DNA of 35,670 bases from Lachnospiraceae bacterium. GTDB taxonomy: Bacteria; Bacillota; Clostridia; Lachnospirales; Lachnospiraceae. Of the stretch, positions 1 through 7,563 are shown piece after piece (positions within the stretch are counted from its first letter, which is position 1; each line of letters begins with the position of its first letter). The stretch covers positions 1 through 35,670 of the forward strand of contig JAAWCJ010000040.1 of the NCBI GenBank assembly GCA_022793195.1. Direction: 5' to 3'. The notes beneath the pieces were generated by a model. The model made no database searches and was not told the DNA's origin. It was given only the letters and a program-made list of their open reading frames with translations. A program made the position numbers and the translations under genes.

Positions 1-158
1 ACGCTCAGTCCGTTAATACCCATCGCTCTTAATTTTCTAAGCTGCCATACCTCTTTGTTTTTAATATCACGGATGCTGGCAAACATAGCCATTGTCTGGC
101 ATTTAATCAGATAATTCCTTACGGTCAAAGCCCTAAGTTTCAGATTCTCGTAACTCAT
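1..158 (-). CDS. Unknown protein, C-terminus cut by window edge
   Basis: This frame is open from an ATG at 158 to the left edge of the window, about 52 codons, so the C-terminus is missing. The visible part begins MSYENLKLRALTVRNYLIKC and is basic, probably alpha-helical, and rich in Lys, Arg and Leu, with no signal peptide or membrane segment. The upstream SD-like sequence is weak (CAGGGGCG about 13 bases before the ATG). It lies 21 bases after the 46-codon gene at 180-320 on the same strand, so the two probably share a transcript. I do not recognise the family. A small accessory protein of a mobile element would fit its position beside an accessory cassette, but that is a guess. Confidence 0.45.
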   Translation of the reverse strand, partial: MSYENLKLRALTVRNYLIKCQTMAMFASIRDIKNKEVWQLRKLRAMGINGLS

Positions 159-179
159 GGCGAAAGGATTCGCCCCTGT

Positions 180-320
180 TCAGAATATTCTCCTTGCATA
201 TGGCTGATAGCCTTTTATCTCTGATAAAGCTTCCACGGTGGCGGCGGACTCGGGAGCGCCCTTTGGGGTATCCGGGAGTTTTTCACTGCCGGGGCCTGTG
301 TTCAATTTTTCATCTGCCAT
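180..320 (-). CDS. Small hypothetical protein, 46 aa
   Basis: A complete small frame starts at ATG 320 behind a strong ribosome binding site (AGGAGG, seven bases before the ATG) and ends in TGA at 180-182. The product begins MADEKLNTGPGSEKLPDTPK, has a Pro/Gly/Glu-rich and probably disordered first half, and ends with a basic-aromatic tail (YQPYARRIF). No domain, signal peptide or membrane segment is visible. The strong ribosome site and the same-strand gene that follows argue that it is translated. I do not recognise it. It may belong to whatever element continues to the left of the window. Confidence 0.5.
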   Translation of the reverse strand: MADEKLNTGPGSEKLPDTPKGAPESAATVEALSEIKGYQPYARRIF

Positions 321-407
321 TCACTAACCTCCTTTTTTGTGAAAGTCGCATAAATTTGGGGGTAAATTTCTGTAATTATTTTTTGCCTCCTTTCCGTCTA
401 TCCACGC

Positions 408-444
408 AAAAAAACCGCCCGTTTTTTCATGCCAGACGGCTTTT
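408..444 (-). terminator. Probable intrinsic terminator of the five-gene cassette
   Basis: Read on the minus strand, an AAAAGCCGTC arm, a loop of about 13 bases and a GGCGGTTTT arm form a stem of about 10 bp that includes two G-U pairs, followed by a run of T. It starts about 20 bases after the stop of the DUF1848 gene at 463, where the cassette transcript would be expected to end. The wobble pairs make it weaker than the perfect hairpins elsewhere in the window. Confidence 0.5.
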
Positions 445-462
445 AGCGTAATGTGCTTTTAT

Positions 463-1404
463 CTACTTATCCCACAAAGTTAATTGCGATTTCTTTAACG
501 ACTTTACCACTCTTTCTGTAATTTTATCATTTTCTGTAATGTTTCCACATAGCAGCGGAGATTTCACATCATATAATTTGCTGTTTTGCAAAACGCTTTC
601 ATAGCTATAATTAGCATAACAATATACACAGCCATTTTTACATGTGTTGTAGGCGCCAATGTCGATGCTTTCCACACAGCCACATTCTTTTCGCTGATTT
701 TTATCCTTGTCCGCCTGTATTTTATATCCGATGATTTGCTCAATTAATTCTCTGTCTATGCAGCAATTATGTTCTATTCCACAAGCTGACAAATCAATCG
801 TTTCTGCGCAGGATGCAACCGTTATATCATGGACTTTGGCGATTGATGCAATCTGTGCTGCAAATGCAGCCAGTTCCTTTTCCGATAAAGAATAGAAATT
901 TACAGCACTCATATTTTTTTTGTTTTTCCTGTATAGATCAACAAAACTGATAACACATTTAGACGTATATCCACTTAATGCCTCAGCAATTTGTTCAAAG
1001 GCCTTTAAATGATATTCCGGGGTATATTTGTCAGTGAAAATGATTGGGTCATACCGCCAAATTACCTTTTCCTTTCCGATTTTCTTTTCCAGTTTTTGGA
1101 ATATAGGAATCATATGCTCCTTTTTGTGAGGGACATTGCGTTCCATATCATTTCCAAATCCGGTAAGTGTAAATTGAAAATAATATTTATAGGCGTCCAA
1201 TTCATCTAATCTTGAAAACATCGGTTCCGGATTCTTGGTCCAGAATACAATACAATCTACCACCTCCGGAGACAATATGATTTTACTGATCTGATGGGCG
1301 TTCATAGGATTACGGACATATAAATAACCGTCCTTTATTCTGTTATAAAACCAGTCCGAATAGTAATTTGGAATATCTGTTCTGCGGCTAACACTTAAAA
1401 TCAT
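463..1404 (-). CDS. DUF1848 family iron-sulfur protein (radical-SAM-like)
   Basis: This 313-residue protein matches the DUF1848 pattern. It starts with MILSVSRRTDIP and has a C-terminal cysteine cluster at about residues 241-262 (CGC, then CxxxCxxC in NTCKNGCVYCYAN). In the family this cluster resembles the Fe-S site of radical SAM enzymes, although here it lies near the C-terminus. The substrate is unknown. No membrane segment or signal is present, so it is probably cytosolic. Its ATG overlaps the stop of the upstream methyltransferase-like gene as ATGA, which implies translational coupling and a joint function. It is the last gene of the cassette and is followed by a hairpin terminator. The family call is firm; any role in modifying nucleic acid or protein is inference. 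Confidence 0.85.
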   Translation of the reverse strand: MILSVSRRTDIPNYYSDWFYNRIKDGYLYVRNPMNAHQISKIILSPEVVDCIVFWTKNPEPMFSRLDELDAYKYYFQFTLTGFGNDMERNVPHKKEHMIPIFQKLEKKIGKEKVIWRYDPIIFTDKYTPEYHLKAFEQIAEALSGYTSKCVISFVDLYRKNKKNMSAVNFYSLSEKELAAFAAQIASIAKVHDITVASCAETIDLSACGIEHNCCIDRELIEQIIGYKIQADKDKNQRKECGCVESIDIGAYNTCKNGCVYCYANYSYESVLQNSKLYDVKSPLLCGNITENDKITERVVKSLKKSQLTLWDK

Positions 1405-2486
1405 AGCGTCCTCTTCTTTTCAACCTTAATAATCAGATCACAAATATAGTTTGTAGCTGTCATTGTTTTTTCAAACTCTATTTTACAGTCTTTATTACAT
1501 CCCTCACAGGGATCACCTTTTTCCGGCGACCTGTATTTACATTTTTTTTGCAGGACTTCCCTATAGCCGGTTATGGGATCATCTTCAGAAATCTGGGGAT
1601 ATCCCAGAATATTTTTCGCAATATCCGTATCCCAGATCTTCTTATCCTTACCATTCTGTTTTCTACCCAACAGTATGGATGTAACATCCCCCAGGTGTAA
1701 CCCGCTTTCTTCCAATTTGCTTACTGTCGCCTCTGTATTTGTTATACATTTTACCTCTTTCACATGAAAGCCGTTCTTTTCATCTTCCAATCTGTCTATG
1801 ATCTTTTGTACTTTCCCTACATCCTCCTTAGCTACTCCATTGTTGTTTTTTCGCAAAGCGATACAGAAATAGATTGTGTCCTTTTTCATTGCGGATAAAT
1901 TATTCAGCATCAATCCCATATCACTCGCCTCGTCAATCTTCCCATTTTTTTTCACGGAAAATTCACTGATTGATTTCGGGAAAAAATATACATCGTGAGT
2001 ATTAAATTCATTGTCATGTCTTTTAAAAAAATCTGCGAAACTCTCCTGAAAAAATTTGACAGTGTCTTTGTCCCTGGCTTGTGTTTCTAAACTATGATTC
2101 CACTTTATCGCATCAATTCCATAATACTTAACAACAGGCCGGGACATTCTCTTTTGATCAAGCATACAGGCCAGCGCCCAATAATCAAGCATTGTCCCGC
2201 ACCCCAGTGATACGACAGAAATTTCCTCCTGATCTGCAAAATCTTCCATAAACTCATTGCATATCGATAGATATTCAAAACCATATGCATATGCATATTT
2301 TAACAGGTACATCTGTTGTACGGTTGGATTATCATAAATCGATGTTCCGCCGGAATCAAGTCTTGGACTGTTATTCTTCAACTGACTTGTATAAGAGTTA
2401 GGTTCCCACATATTCTCAGTTTCTTCATCACAATGTTCTTTAAATTTTTCAAAAATTTCCTTCAAATACTCCGTTATCGTTAGCAT
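1401..2486 (-). CDS. Class I SAM-methyltransferase-like protein with C-terminal Cys cluster
   Basis: This 361-residue soluble protein has a likely Rossmann methyltransferase core. A glycine-rich motif I (VVSLGCG) lies at about 91-97, an acidic residue in YYGIDA at about 121-126, and a strand-like DVYFFPKSISEF at about 165-176 sits where motif IV would be. The core is divergent and I cannot assign a substrate. A cysteine group at 316, 327, 330 and 334 (C-x10-C-x2-C-x3-C) could bind zinc or an Fe-S cluster. The start at ATG 2486 has a good GGAGG site. It lies 77 bases after the AAA-protease gene and overlaps the DUF1848 gene by 4 bases. Pairing with a radical-SAM-like protein suggests a two-enzyme modification step, but catalysis could also be lost. 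Confidence 0.6.
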   Translation of the reverse strand: MLTITEYLKEIFEKFKEHCDEETENMWEPNSYTSQLKNNSPRLDSGGTSIYDNPTVQQMYLLKYAYAYGFEYLSICNEFMEDFADQEEISVVSLGCGTMLDYWALACMLDQKRMSRPVVKYYGIDAIKWNHSLETQARDKDTVKFFQESFADFFKRHDNEFNTHDVYFFPKSISEFSVKKNGKIDEASDMGLMLNNLSAMKKDTIYFCIALRKNNNGVAKEDVGKVQKIIDRLEDEKNGFHVKEVKCITNTEATVSKLEESGLHLGDVTSILLGRKQNGKDKKIWDTDIAKNILGYPQISEDDPITGYREVLQKKCKYRSPEKGDPCEGCNKDCKIEFEKTMTATNYICDLIIKVEKKRTL

Positions 2487-2563
2487 AAAACCTCCGTTAT
2501 AAAATGTCTTTTGTCAAGTAGAAATTCCAATTACCGTTTACACTTTGAGCAACGTAAAGCGTT

Positions 2564-5500
2564 TTACTTTTTATTCAGTTCGCCTGCCGTCTCCCGGATT
2601 TCTTTCCCGGTCAGATACCTCTTCCCGTTTTTCATAACCGCATCCACCAGACGTTTCATTGCATCCTGATTCGCTTCAATGATGCTTATTGCCTCTTTCA
2701 TCTGCTCTGATAAAATCCGATTGATAAGCTCATTTGCCTTTTCATTATGTTTAAGCTCTTCTTTTCCGATCACGCCCAATCCGATTTCTTTTTCATACAT
2801 TCCAAGCTCACACACCATCCACGTGGCAACCTTTGTAGCCATATTTAAATCAGAGGATGCGCCGGATGTCAGGCCATATTTAAATACCAATTCTGCTGCC
2901 CTGCCACCCAATGCCATACAAATTCTCTCCAGTAAATGTTCTTTGGACGGATACGTCTCCTCTATTCCAGGCTGCATATATCCTCCATGATTTCCCCGCG
3001 CCACAATGCTCATATAGCTGGGTGCCCCACCATAATATAGAGAGATCAGAGCATGGCCTGCTTCGTGATATGCGGTTTTCTCTTTCCACTTTTGAGAAAT
3101 GTTAACCATTTCTTCTCCCATGTTGTATTTTTCAAATATCTCATCAAATAAGTCGTCATCAATAACGCGGTCTGACCGAATCCCCTCCCGCAAAGCCGCC
3201 TCAACTACCTGTTCAAGCTTTGCCGGGCACAGCCTCTCAGACCTGACAACAATGTTTTCCAATTCTTCATCAGAAAGATCAAACATATCGCTCTGCTTTT
3301 TGATGTTTTTTTCCAGAATCCACCTTCTTCCCGTTTTATCCAAATAGCCCATATCGAAGGTTCTGTCAAAACGGCGTTGAAGAGCGGAATCAATTTTATC
3401 TCCATGATTCGTGGCCGCTATGACAAATACCGGCTTATCTTCTACTTTCTTAAAACCATCCATCTCAATCAACAATGCGTTCAGTGTCGGGTTGGGTAAA
3501 TTTGAATATCCCCGTTCCATACCTAGGGCATCAATTTCATCAATAAAAAGGATGGCAGGCGCATATTTTCTCGCGATACGGAATTCATCTTCTACCTTCC
3601 CGGGACCTTCATTAAGCAACTGGCTTGCGCTGATGGACAGGAAATTCAATCCGGATTCCGAGGCTGCAACCTTTGCCAGAAGGGTCTTTCCGGTTCCCGG
3701 AGGGCCATACAGCAGAATTCCCCTCGGCTTCACGCCTTTTTTATTATACTTCTTAGGATTCTGAAGATAATGAATGAAAAACTCCATCTCCTTTTTGAGA
3801 TCCTCTGACACATAAATATCATCCCAGCTTTTATGTGGACGCAGGTCGTCAGACAGCAGCGAAGACTGGTCCTCAGACTCCACTGCCGTTTCCAGCTTGA
3901 AATCGCAGAAAATGATACTGCCGACATTGGTTTCCTCATCAAATTCCTTTTTAGTATTGTAGGTTAGGACCTGATGCCGCGCTGTCAATGTCTCCATTAC
4001 CACCTGGCAACATACGTTCAGATAGGTCTGCTCCAGCTGGCTTCTAAAATATTCTCGCTCAATAAATCCTCCAACCCCTTTTTTCATCAGGGCATTTTTT
4101 TCTGTTTCCGTATAGTCGTATCCCTGGCTTCCGTCTAAAATGTACACCGGGATTTCTTTATCTACCTCCCGAAGTTTTAAAAAGATATCCCGTCCCATCG
4201 TCCTGGCATCCACAATGCTCAATCCGCTTTCCACATTTTCAAGGCCGTATAGGTAATCAATGACTGCGAAAAGAACCCTTTCCTTATGGAGCATTTCCAT
4301 GAACTCTTTGATATCCACAGTATTCTTCACGCGTACATTGTTATTTTTAATCTTTTCAACCGGCTCATATTCCACTGTTCCGAAGACCGGAATTACGCAG
4401 TCCCTTTCCCCCAGGTAAAAATCTTTGATTTCCTCCGTGGCGTCTTCAAGATCACATTTCCACTCGATTTTTATTCCCTCATCGTTTTCATCCAGTTTCT
4501 GCTTATTCTCCAGCAGTTCCAAAAGCTTACGTATTTCCCTGTCAATGAGCTTGTCCGCTATTTTTGAGGCATTTCTGGCATCTGCGCTTCCCCCCATAGA
4601 ATACAATACGGTCCTGGCCAGATCCTCCTTTCCCTGATTCAGCTCATAATCATATGTGTTCTTTAGTTTTTTTAAATGATTTTCTATACTCTTCTCCACC
4701 AATTCAAAGATTTTATCTGCCTTTAAATGATTCAGCATGATAACTGTATAGGAAGACATCCTCGAAAGTATTTCCGGTGGAAAATACTGCTGTTCTGTTC
4801 TCGGATCTTTATCTTTCTCCAGCGCGTCTATCAACACCTTCTCCGAAAGCATTGCAAGATTTTTATTTCGCGCATTAAGGTAAAGCTGTCTGCCTGCATT
4901 AGTTGTAAAAAAAATGATGGTGTTTCTAAAGGATACATCCCGTTTAGAATATTTATCCTCGCAGATCCCGGCATCCAAAATCTGTAAAAACAATCGTATG
5001 ACATCAATATCCGCTTTTTCGATTTCATCAAACAAAAGAACACATTTCTGGTTTTTTAACACGAACTCAGTAAGTATACCCGGCTGCGAGTCCTTCCAGG
5101 TCGAGGCAAAACCAACCAATTCCTGTATGGCTTCCTTGTTGGAATATCCCGACATATCAAAACGTTTAAAAGGAATTCCCAACTTGTAAGCAAACAGCTG
5201 CGCCATAAAAGTCTTCCCTACCCCTGGAGGCCCTGCTAAAAGGTAGGCGTTTCTAGGCCCTATCCTGTCGGGCGTCAGACGTGCTTTCAGTTCCGCATTA
5301 AAATATGCCTCGCTCAACCTCTCAATGGCTGCATCCTGTCCGAAAACCCGTTGTTTCAGTTCCGTTTCTACGGCTCCGGCCTCCATAAAAATCTGCCGAA
5401 TAGAAACTTTCTCCTCCACCTCCTGAAATTCTGATAATTTCGGCTTTGGATATGTATACAGCATCTGAGCCACAAAACTAGATACGGCAATCGCATCATA

Positions 5501-6178
5501 TCCAAGGACATTTTCTTTTTCTTTGTCACGGTAAATAGCAGTCAGTTTGTTTAAATTCACATCTGAAAGACATTTCTTCAGCTCAAATTTGAGCTTAGCT
5601 GCCGCAGCTATCTTGGCGTCCTTGTCGTTCTGCTTCCCACGAATAATACGTATATACTGCTCCATTTCTTTCGCTATCGTCCAATATCCTGTCGGCACAT
5701 CAGGAATGTCTCTGCTGTCAGCTAACCACTCGCCATATTCTTCCTCATGGTCTTCGGTATTCTTTTCTTCCAGCTTCCACGGCAATAAGCGCCGCTCCTC
5801 GGTTTCCAGCTCATCGTCGAAGAAAAAAGAGTCGTCTTCTTCCAGATCCGCATCCTCCGAGTCCGAAAAAAGCTCCTGCTCCTCGGTTTCTGGCTCATCG
5901 CCGAAGGGCAAAAAGCCATCCTTCTCCCAATTCACATCCTCCAAATAATCGGCACTCTCGCCCAGATATACCAAATCCTGCAGATATGTTTCCGCTTCTT
6001 TTATGGCATACCGCAGACTGCCAGGCACATCTTCCGCTTCTCTCTCAAGCTCACTCCGATATTCAAAACGGCGGAATTTTGCATTTGGATACTTGTTTGT
6101 CTGCTCAAAACATTTCAGCCATTCATTAAAAATCCCCGTCTTTCTGCCTCTTTTTACTGCATAAATCATTTTTTTCAT
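2564..6178 (-). CDS. Hybrid-binding domain, ClpB-like AAA+, receiver and FtsH-like AAA-M41 protease fusion
   Basis: This 1204-residue protein has five visible parts. Residues 4-66 form an RNA:DNA hybrid-binding domain of the RNase H1/viroplasmin type (YAVKRGRKTGIF, W20, AKFRRF). Residues 90-150 are a very acidic, duplicated linker. A ClpA/ClpB-D2-like AAA+ module at about 260-575 has Walker A GPPGVGKT 316-323, Walker B LLFDEIEK 381-388 and sensor TTNAG 425-429. A receiver-like domain covers about 594-712. An FtsH AAA module at about 780-1015 (Walker A GPPGTGKT 825-832, Walker B FIDEID 878-883, RRFDR 935-939) leads into an M41 peptidase with HEAGH 1038-1042 and the third zinc ligand D1110. Both ATPases and the protease look intact. 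The two N-terminal membrane helices of normal FtsH are absent, so it should be soluble. ATG 6178 follows AGGAG. A housekeeping FtsH is excluded by the architecture. The function is inferred, not known. Confidence 0.85.
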   Translation of the reverse strand: MKKMIYAVKRGRKTGIFNEWLKCFEQTNKYPNAKFRRFEYRSELEREAEDVPGSLRYAIKEAETYLQDLVYLGESADYLEDVNWEKDGFLPFGDEPETEEQELFSDSEDADLEEDDSFFFDDELETEERRLLPWKLEEKNTEDHEEEYGEWLADSRDIPDVPTGYWTIAKEMEQYIRIIRGKQNDKDAKIAAAAKLKFELKKCLSDVNLNKLTAIYRDKEKENVLGYDAIAVSSFVAQMLYTYPKPKLSEFQEVEEKVSIRQIFMEAGAVETELKQRVFGQDAAIERLSEAYFNAELKARLTPDRIGPRNAYLLAGPPGVGKTFMAQLFAYKLGIPFKRFDMSGYSNKEAIQELVGFASTWKDSQPGILTEFVLKNQKCVLLFDEIEKADIDVIRLFLQILDAGICEDKYSKRDVSFRNTIIFFTTNAGRQLYLNARNKNLAMLSEKVLIDALEKDKDPRTEQQYFPPEILSRMSSYTVIMLNHLKADKIFELVEKSIENHLKKLKNTYDYELNQGKEDLARTVLYSMGGSADARNASKIADKLIDREIRKLLELLENKQKLDENDEGIKIEWKCDLEDATEEIKDFYLGERDCVIPVFGTVEYEPVEKIKNNNVRVKNTVDIKEFMEMLHKERVLFAVIDYLYGLENVESGLSIVDARTMGRDIFLKLREVDKEIPVYILDGSQGYDYTETEKNALMKKGVGGFIEREYFRSQLEQTYLNVCCQVVMETLTARHQVLTYNTKKEFDEETNVGSIIFCDFKLETAVESEDQSSLLSDDLRPHKSWDDIYVSEDLKKEMEFFIHYLQNPKKYNKKGVKPRGILLYGPPGTGKTLLAKVAASESGLNFLSISASQLLNEGPGKVEDEFRIARKYAPAILFIDEIDALGMERGYSNLPNPTLNALLIEMDGFKKVEDKPVFVIAATNHGDKIDSALQRRFDRTFDMGYLDKTGRRWILEKNIKKQSDMFDLSDEELENIVVRSERLCPAKLEQVVEAALREGIRSDRVIDDDLFDEIFEKYNMGEEMVNISQKWKEKTAYHEAGHALISLYYGGAPSYMSIVARGNHGGYMQPGIEETYPSKEHLLERICMALGGRAAELVFKYGLTSGASSDLNMATKVATWMVCELGMYEKEIGLGVIGKEELKHNEKANELINRILSEQMKEAISIIEANQDAMKRLVDAVMKNGKRYLTGKEIRETAGELNKK
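5794..5906 (-). repeat. 84-bp tandem duplication in the acidic linker
   Basis: Two 29-base segments at 5794-5822 and 5878-5906 match at 26 positions and lie 84 bases apart, which is 28 codons. In protein they give DEPETEEQELF and DELETEERRLL, so the acidic linker after the hybrid-binding domain grew by an in-frame duplication. Confidence 0.6.
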
Positions 6179-6213
6179 AATCCGGCTTCTCCTATTATCT
6201 ATATAAACCTTAT

Positions 6214-7068
6214 TTAATCCCCTAATTTCATATTTTTTATGTAATATTTCTTTGCGTATTTTTCCAAAAACTCTTCATATTTCTCTTTTGAAATCTCGTT
6301 TAACTTTCTGAGGGGAGCCTGAAAAGCTTCTGCATTATAATGGGTACTGCGCTCCAGGGGTATGTTGATTCCATACTCATGCTCCAAAATATGATCCACT
6401 GCATCCACATAAAGATTGCTAAGATAATAGGCGATAACAGATGCACAAGCTACTGCTATCACCTTAGAATCTGCCTTTATGACAATCACTGCCTGTCCCT
6501 TCGGTACATTCATTACTTCACGAATTCTGTCATGATGGAGTCCATTTTGGAAATCATCCACAACCACATAATCATATGGCACAGCCCCAGCCAATGTCTG
6601 CACCACCACCTTATGTTCATGTCTCAGCAAATCTTCGAGATTGCCGGATCTTTTCCCGGAACCGGGTTTAAAGTCTTTATTAAATTTATGGTTTAACAGT
6701 GGGCTTGCCACAAATGTCGCACAATCTGTACGAATGACTTTCCCCTCTTTGCCCTCAAAATCTTTGTAAGAAGTAAATCCTGTTAATTTCTTACCTATGG
6801 GATAAAATTTTTCTTTAGCCTTTTTATAAACATTACCATAGGCTTTTGAATCCTTCACCCCCATCTCAATAAGCCTGTCCACATTTTCCGGGCTTACATA
6901 GGCCGCAACCGTAATGAGCGGTCTGAACATTTCTCCCCTGCCGGCTTCATCGCTTCCTATAATGCATTTCTCAAAATTCAGTTCCTTCAATGAAATTTCT
7001 TTTTCATCTTCTGATGTAACCGTCCCATTGACATACTTTTCAAGCAATTTATCCTTATCTTGCATCAT
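6214..7068 (-). CDS. RNase HII/HIII-type ribonuclease H
   Basis: This 284-residue protein belongs to the RNase HII/HIII fold, which cuts the RNA strand of RNA:DNA hybrids. The four catalytic acidic residues can be placed: D40 and E41 in GSDEAGRGE, D171 or D172 in VVVDDF, and D200 in IKADSK, which precedes the ACASVIA helix. A conserved DSK lies at 73-75. The DEAGRG form is typical of RNase HII, but the overall sequence is divergent. The roughly 80-residue N-terminal substrate-binding domain of RNase HIII is missing, with only about 30 residues before the core. It starts at ATG 7068 behind AGGAG; an adjacent second ATG is possible. It lies 35 bases upstream of the AAA-protease gene, whose N-terminal domain also binds hybrids. 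It is probably a dedicated paralog and not the housekeeping enzyme. Confidence 0.8.
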   Translation of the reverse strand: MMQDKDKLLEKYVNGTVTSEDEKEISLKELNFEKCIIGSDEAGRGEMFRPLITVAAYVSPENVDRLIEMGVKDSKAYGNVYKKAKEKFYPIGKKLTGFTSYKDFEGKEGKVIRTDCATFVASPLLNHKFNKDFKPGSGKRSGNLEDLLRHEHKVVVQTLAGAVPYDYVVVDDFQNGLHHDRIREVMNVPKGQAVIVIKADSKVIAVACASVIAYYLSNLYVDAVDHILEHEYGINIPLERSTHYNAEAFQAPLRKLNEISKEKYEEFLEKYAKKYYIKNMKLGD

Positions 7069-7161
7069 TTGTTTCTCCTACTATAAAGTAACTTTTGCCA
7101 TGAGGAAGTTGGCTCCCCCTGGGTATTGTCAGCTCATTTATTGTTATCTGTGTTAAACTGT

Positions 7162-7551
7162 CTATTTAAATCTACCCAGCACCTTCCTAAAATTTGAATC
7201 AAGGTCGCTGAGCTTGTTATACCATACACTTCCTAATATGTTGGGGATACTGTAGTTAAGAGAAGAACATACAATGACCGGTATGTCTATTTTTTCTTTT
7301 TCTATTCTTTCTATCAGTTTGAATCCTGCCTCTTCATCTATAGCTCCTCCTGCTTCCAACGGATATTGCATATCTGTCACGATCAAATCTATCTTTTCCT
7401 CACCGCGGTATATTTGTTCCCACAACTTTTCCTGGTTTCTCACTGTCTCTATATTTCTTATTCCATTAAATTCCAACGCTTTTCGTATATCAAACCCCTT
7501 AATAACATCATCATCTACAATAACCGCTTTTATTTGTGATAAATCCACCAA
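7162..7551 (-). CDS. Stand-alone receiver (REC) domain protein
   Basis: This 129-residue single-domain receiver carries the acidic pocket (DDD at 13-15), the phosphoacceptor D60 in LIVTDMQYP, the switch Ser at 96-97 (VCSS) and the conserved Lys at 113 (YNK). It has no DNA-binding or other output domain and no histidine kinase nearby, so it probably acts by protein-protein contact. A loop after D60 (about 66-75) is longer than usual. The start is TTG 7551 or GTG 7548, both behind AGGGAG. It is the first gene of the cassette, 93 bases before the RNase H gene. The large protein downstream contains its own degenerate receiver, so a heterodimer of receivers controlling the ATPase is a reasonable inference. 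Confidence 0.8.
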   Translation of the reverse strand: MVDLSQIKAVIVDDDVIKGFDIRKALEFNGIRNIETVRNQEKLWEQIYRGEEKIDLIVTDMQYPLEAGGAIDEEAGFKLIERIEKEKIDIPVIVCSSLNYSIPNILGSVWYNKLSDLDSNFRKVLGRFK

Positions 7552-7563
7552 AATCGTCTCCCT

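Noticed and set aside
194-451. 85-codon plus-strand frame at the left edge
   Set aside because: It is antisense to the 46-codon gene and to the terminator, has no ribosome site and its sequence looks like a chance frame.
2564-3900. Housekeeping FtsH as the explanation for the M41 protease
   Set aside because: The protein lacks membrane helices and is fused to a hybrid-binding domain, a ClpB-like module and a receiver.
2679-5948. Many plus-strand frames inside the large ATPase-protease gene
   Set aside because: They are antisense shadows of a long gene with clear motifs and lack ribosome binding sites.
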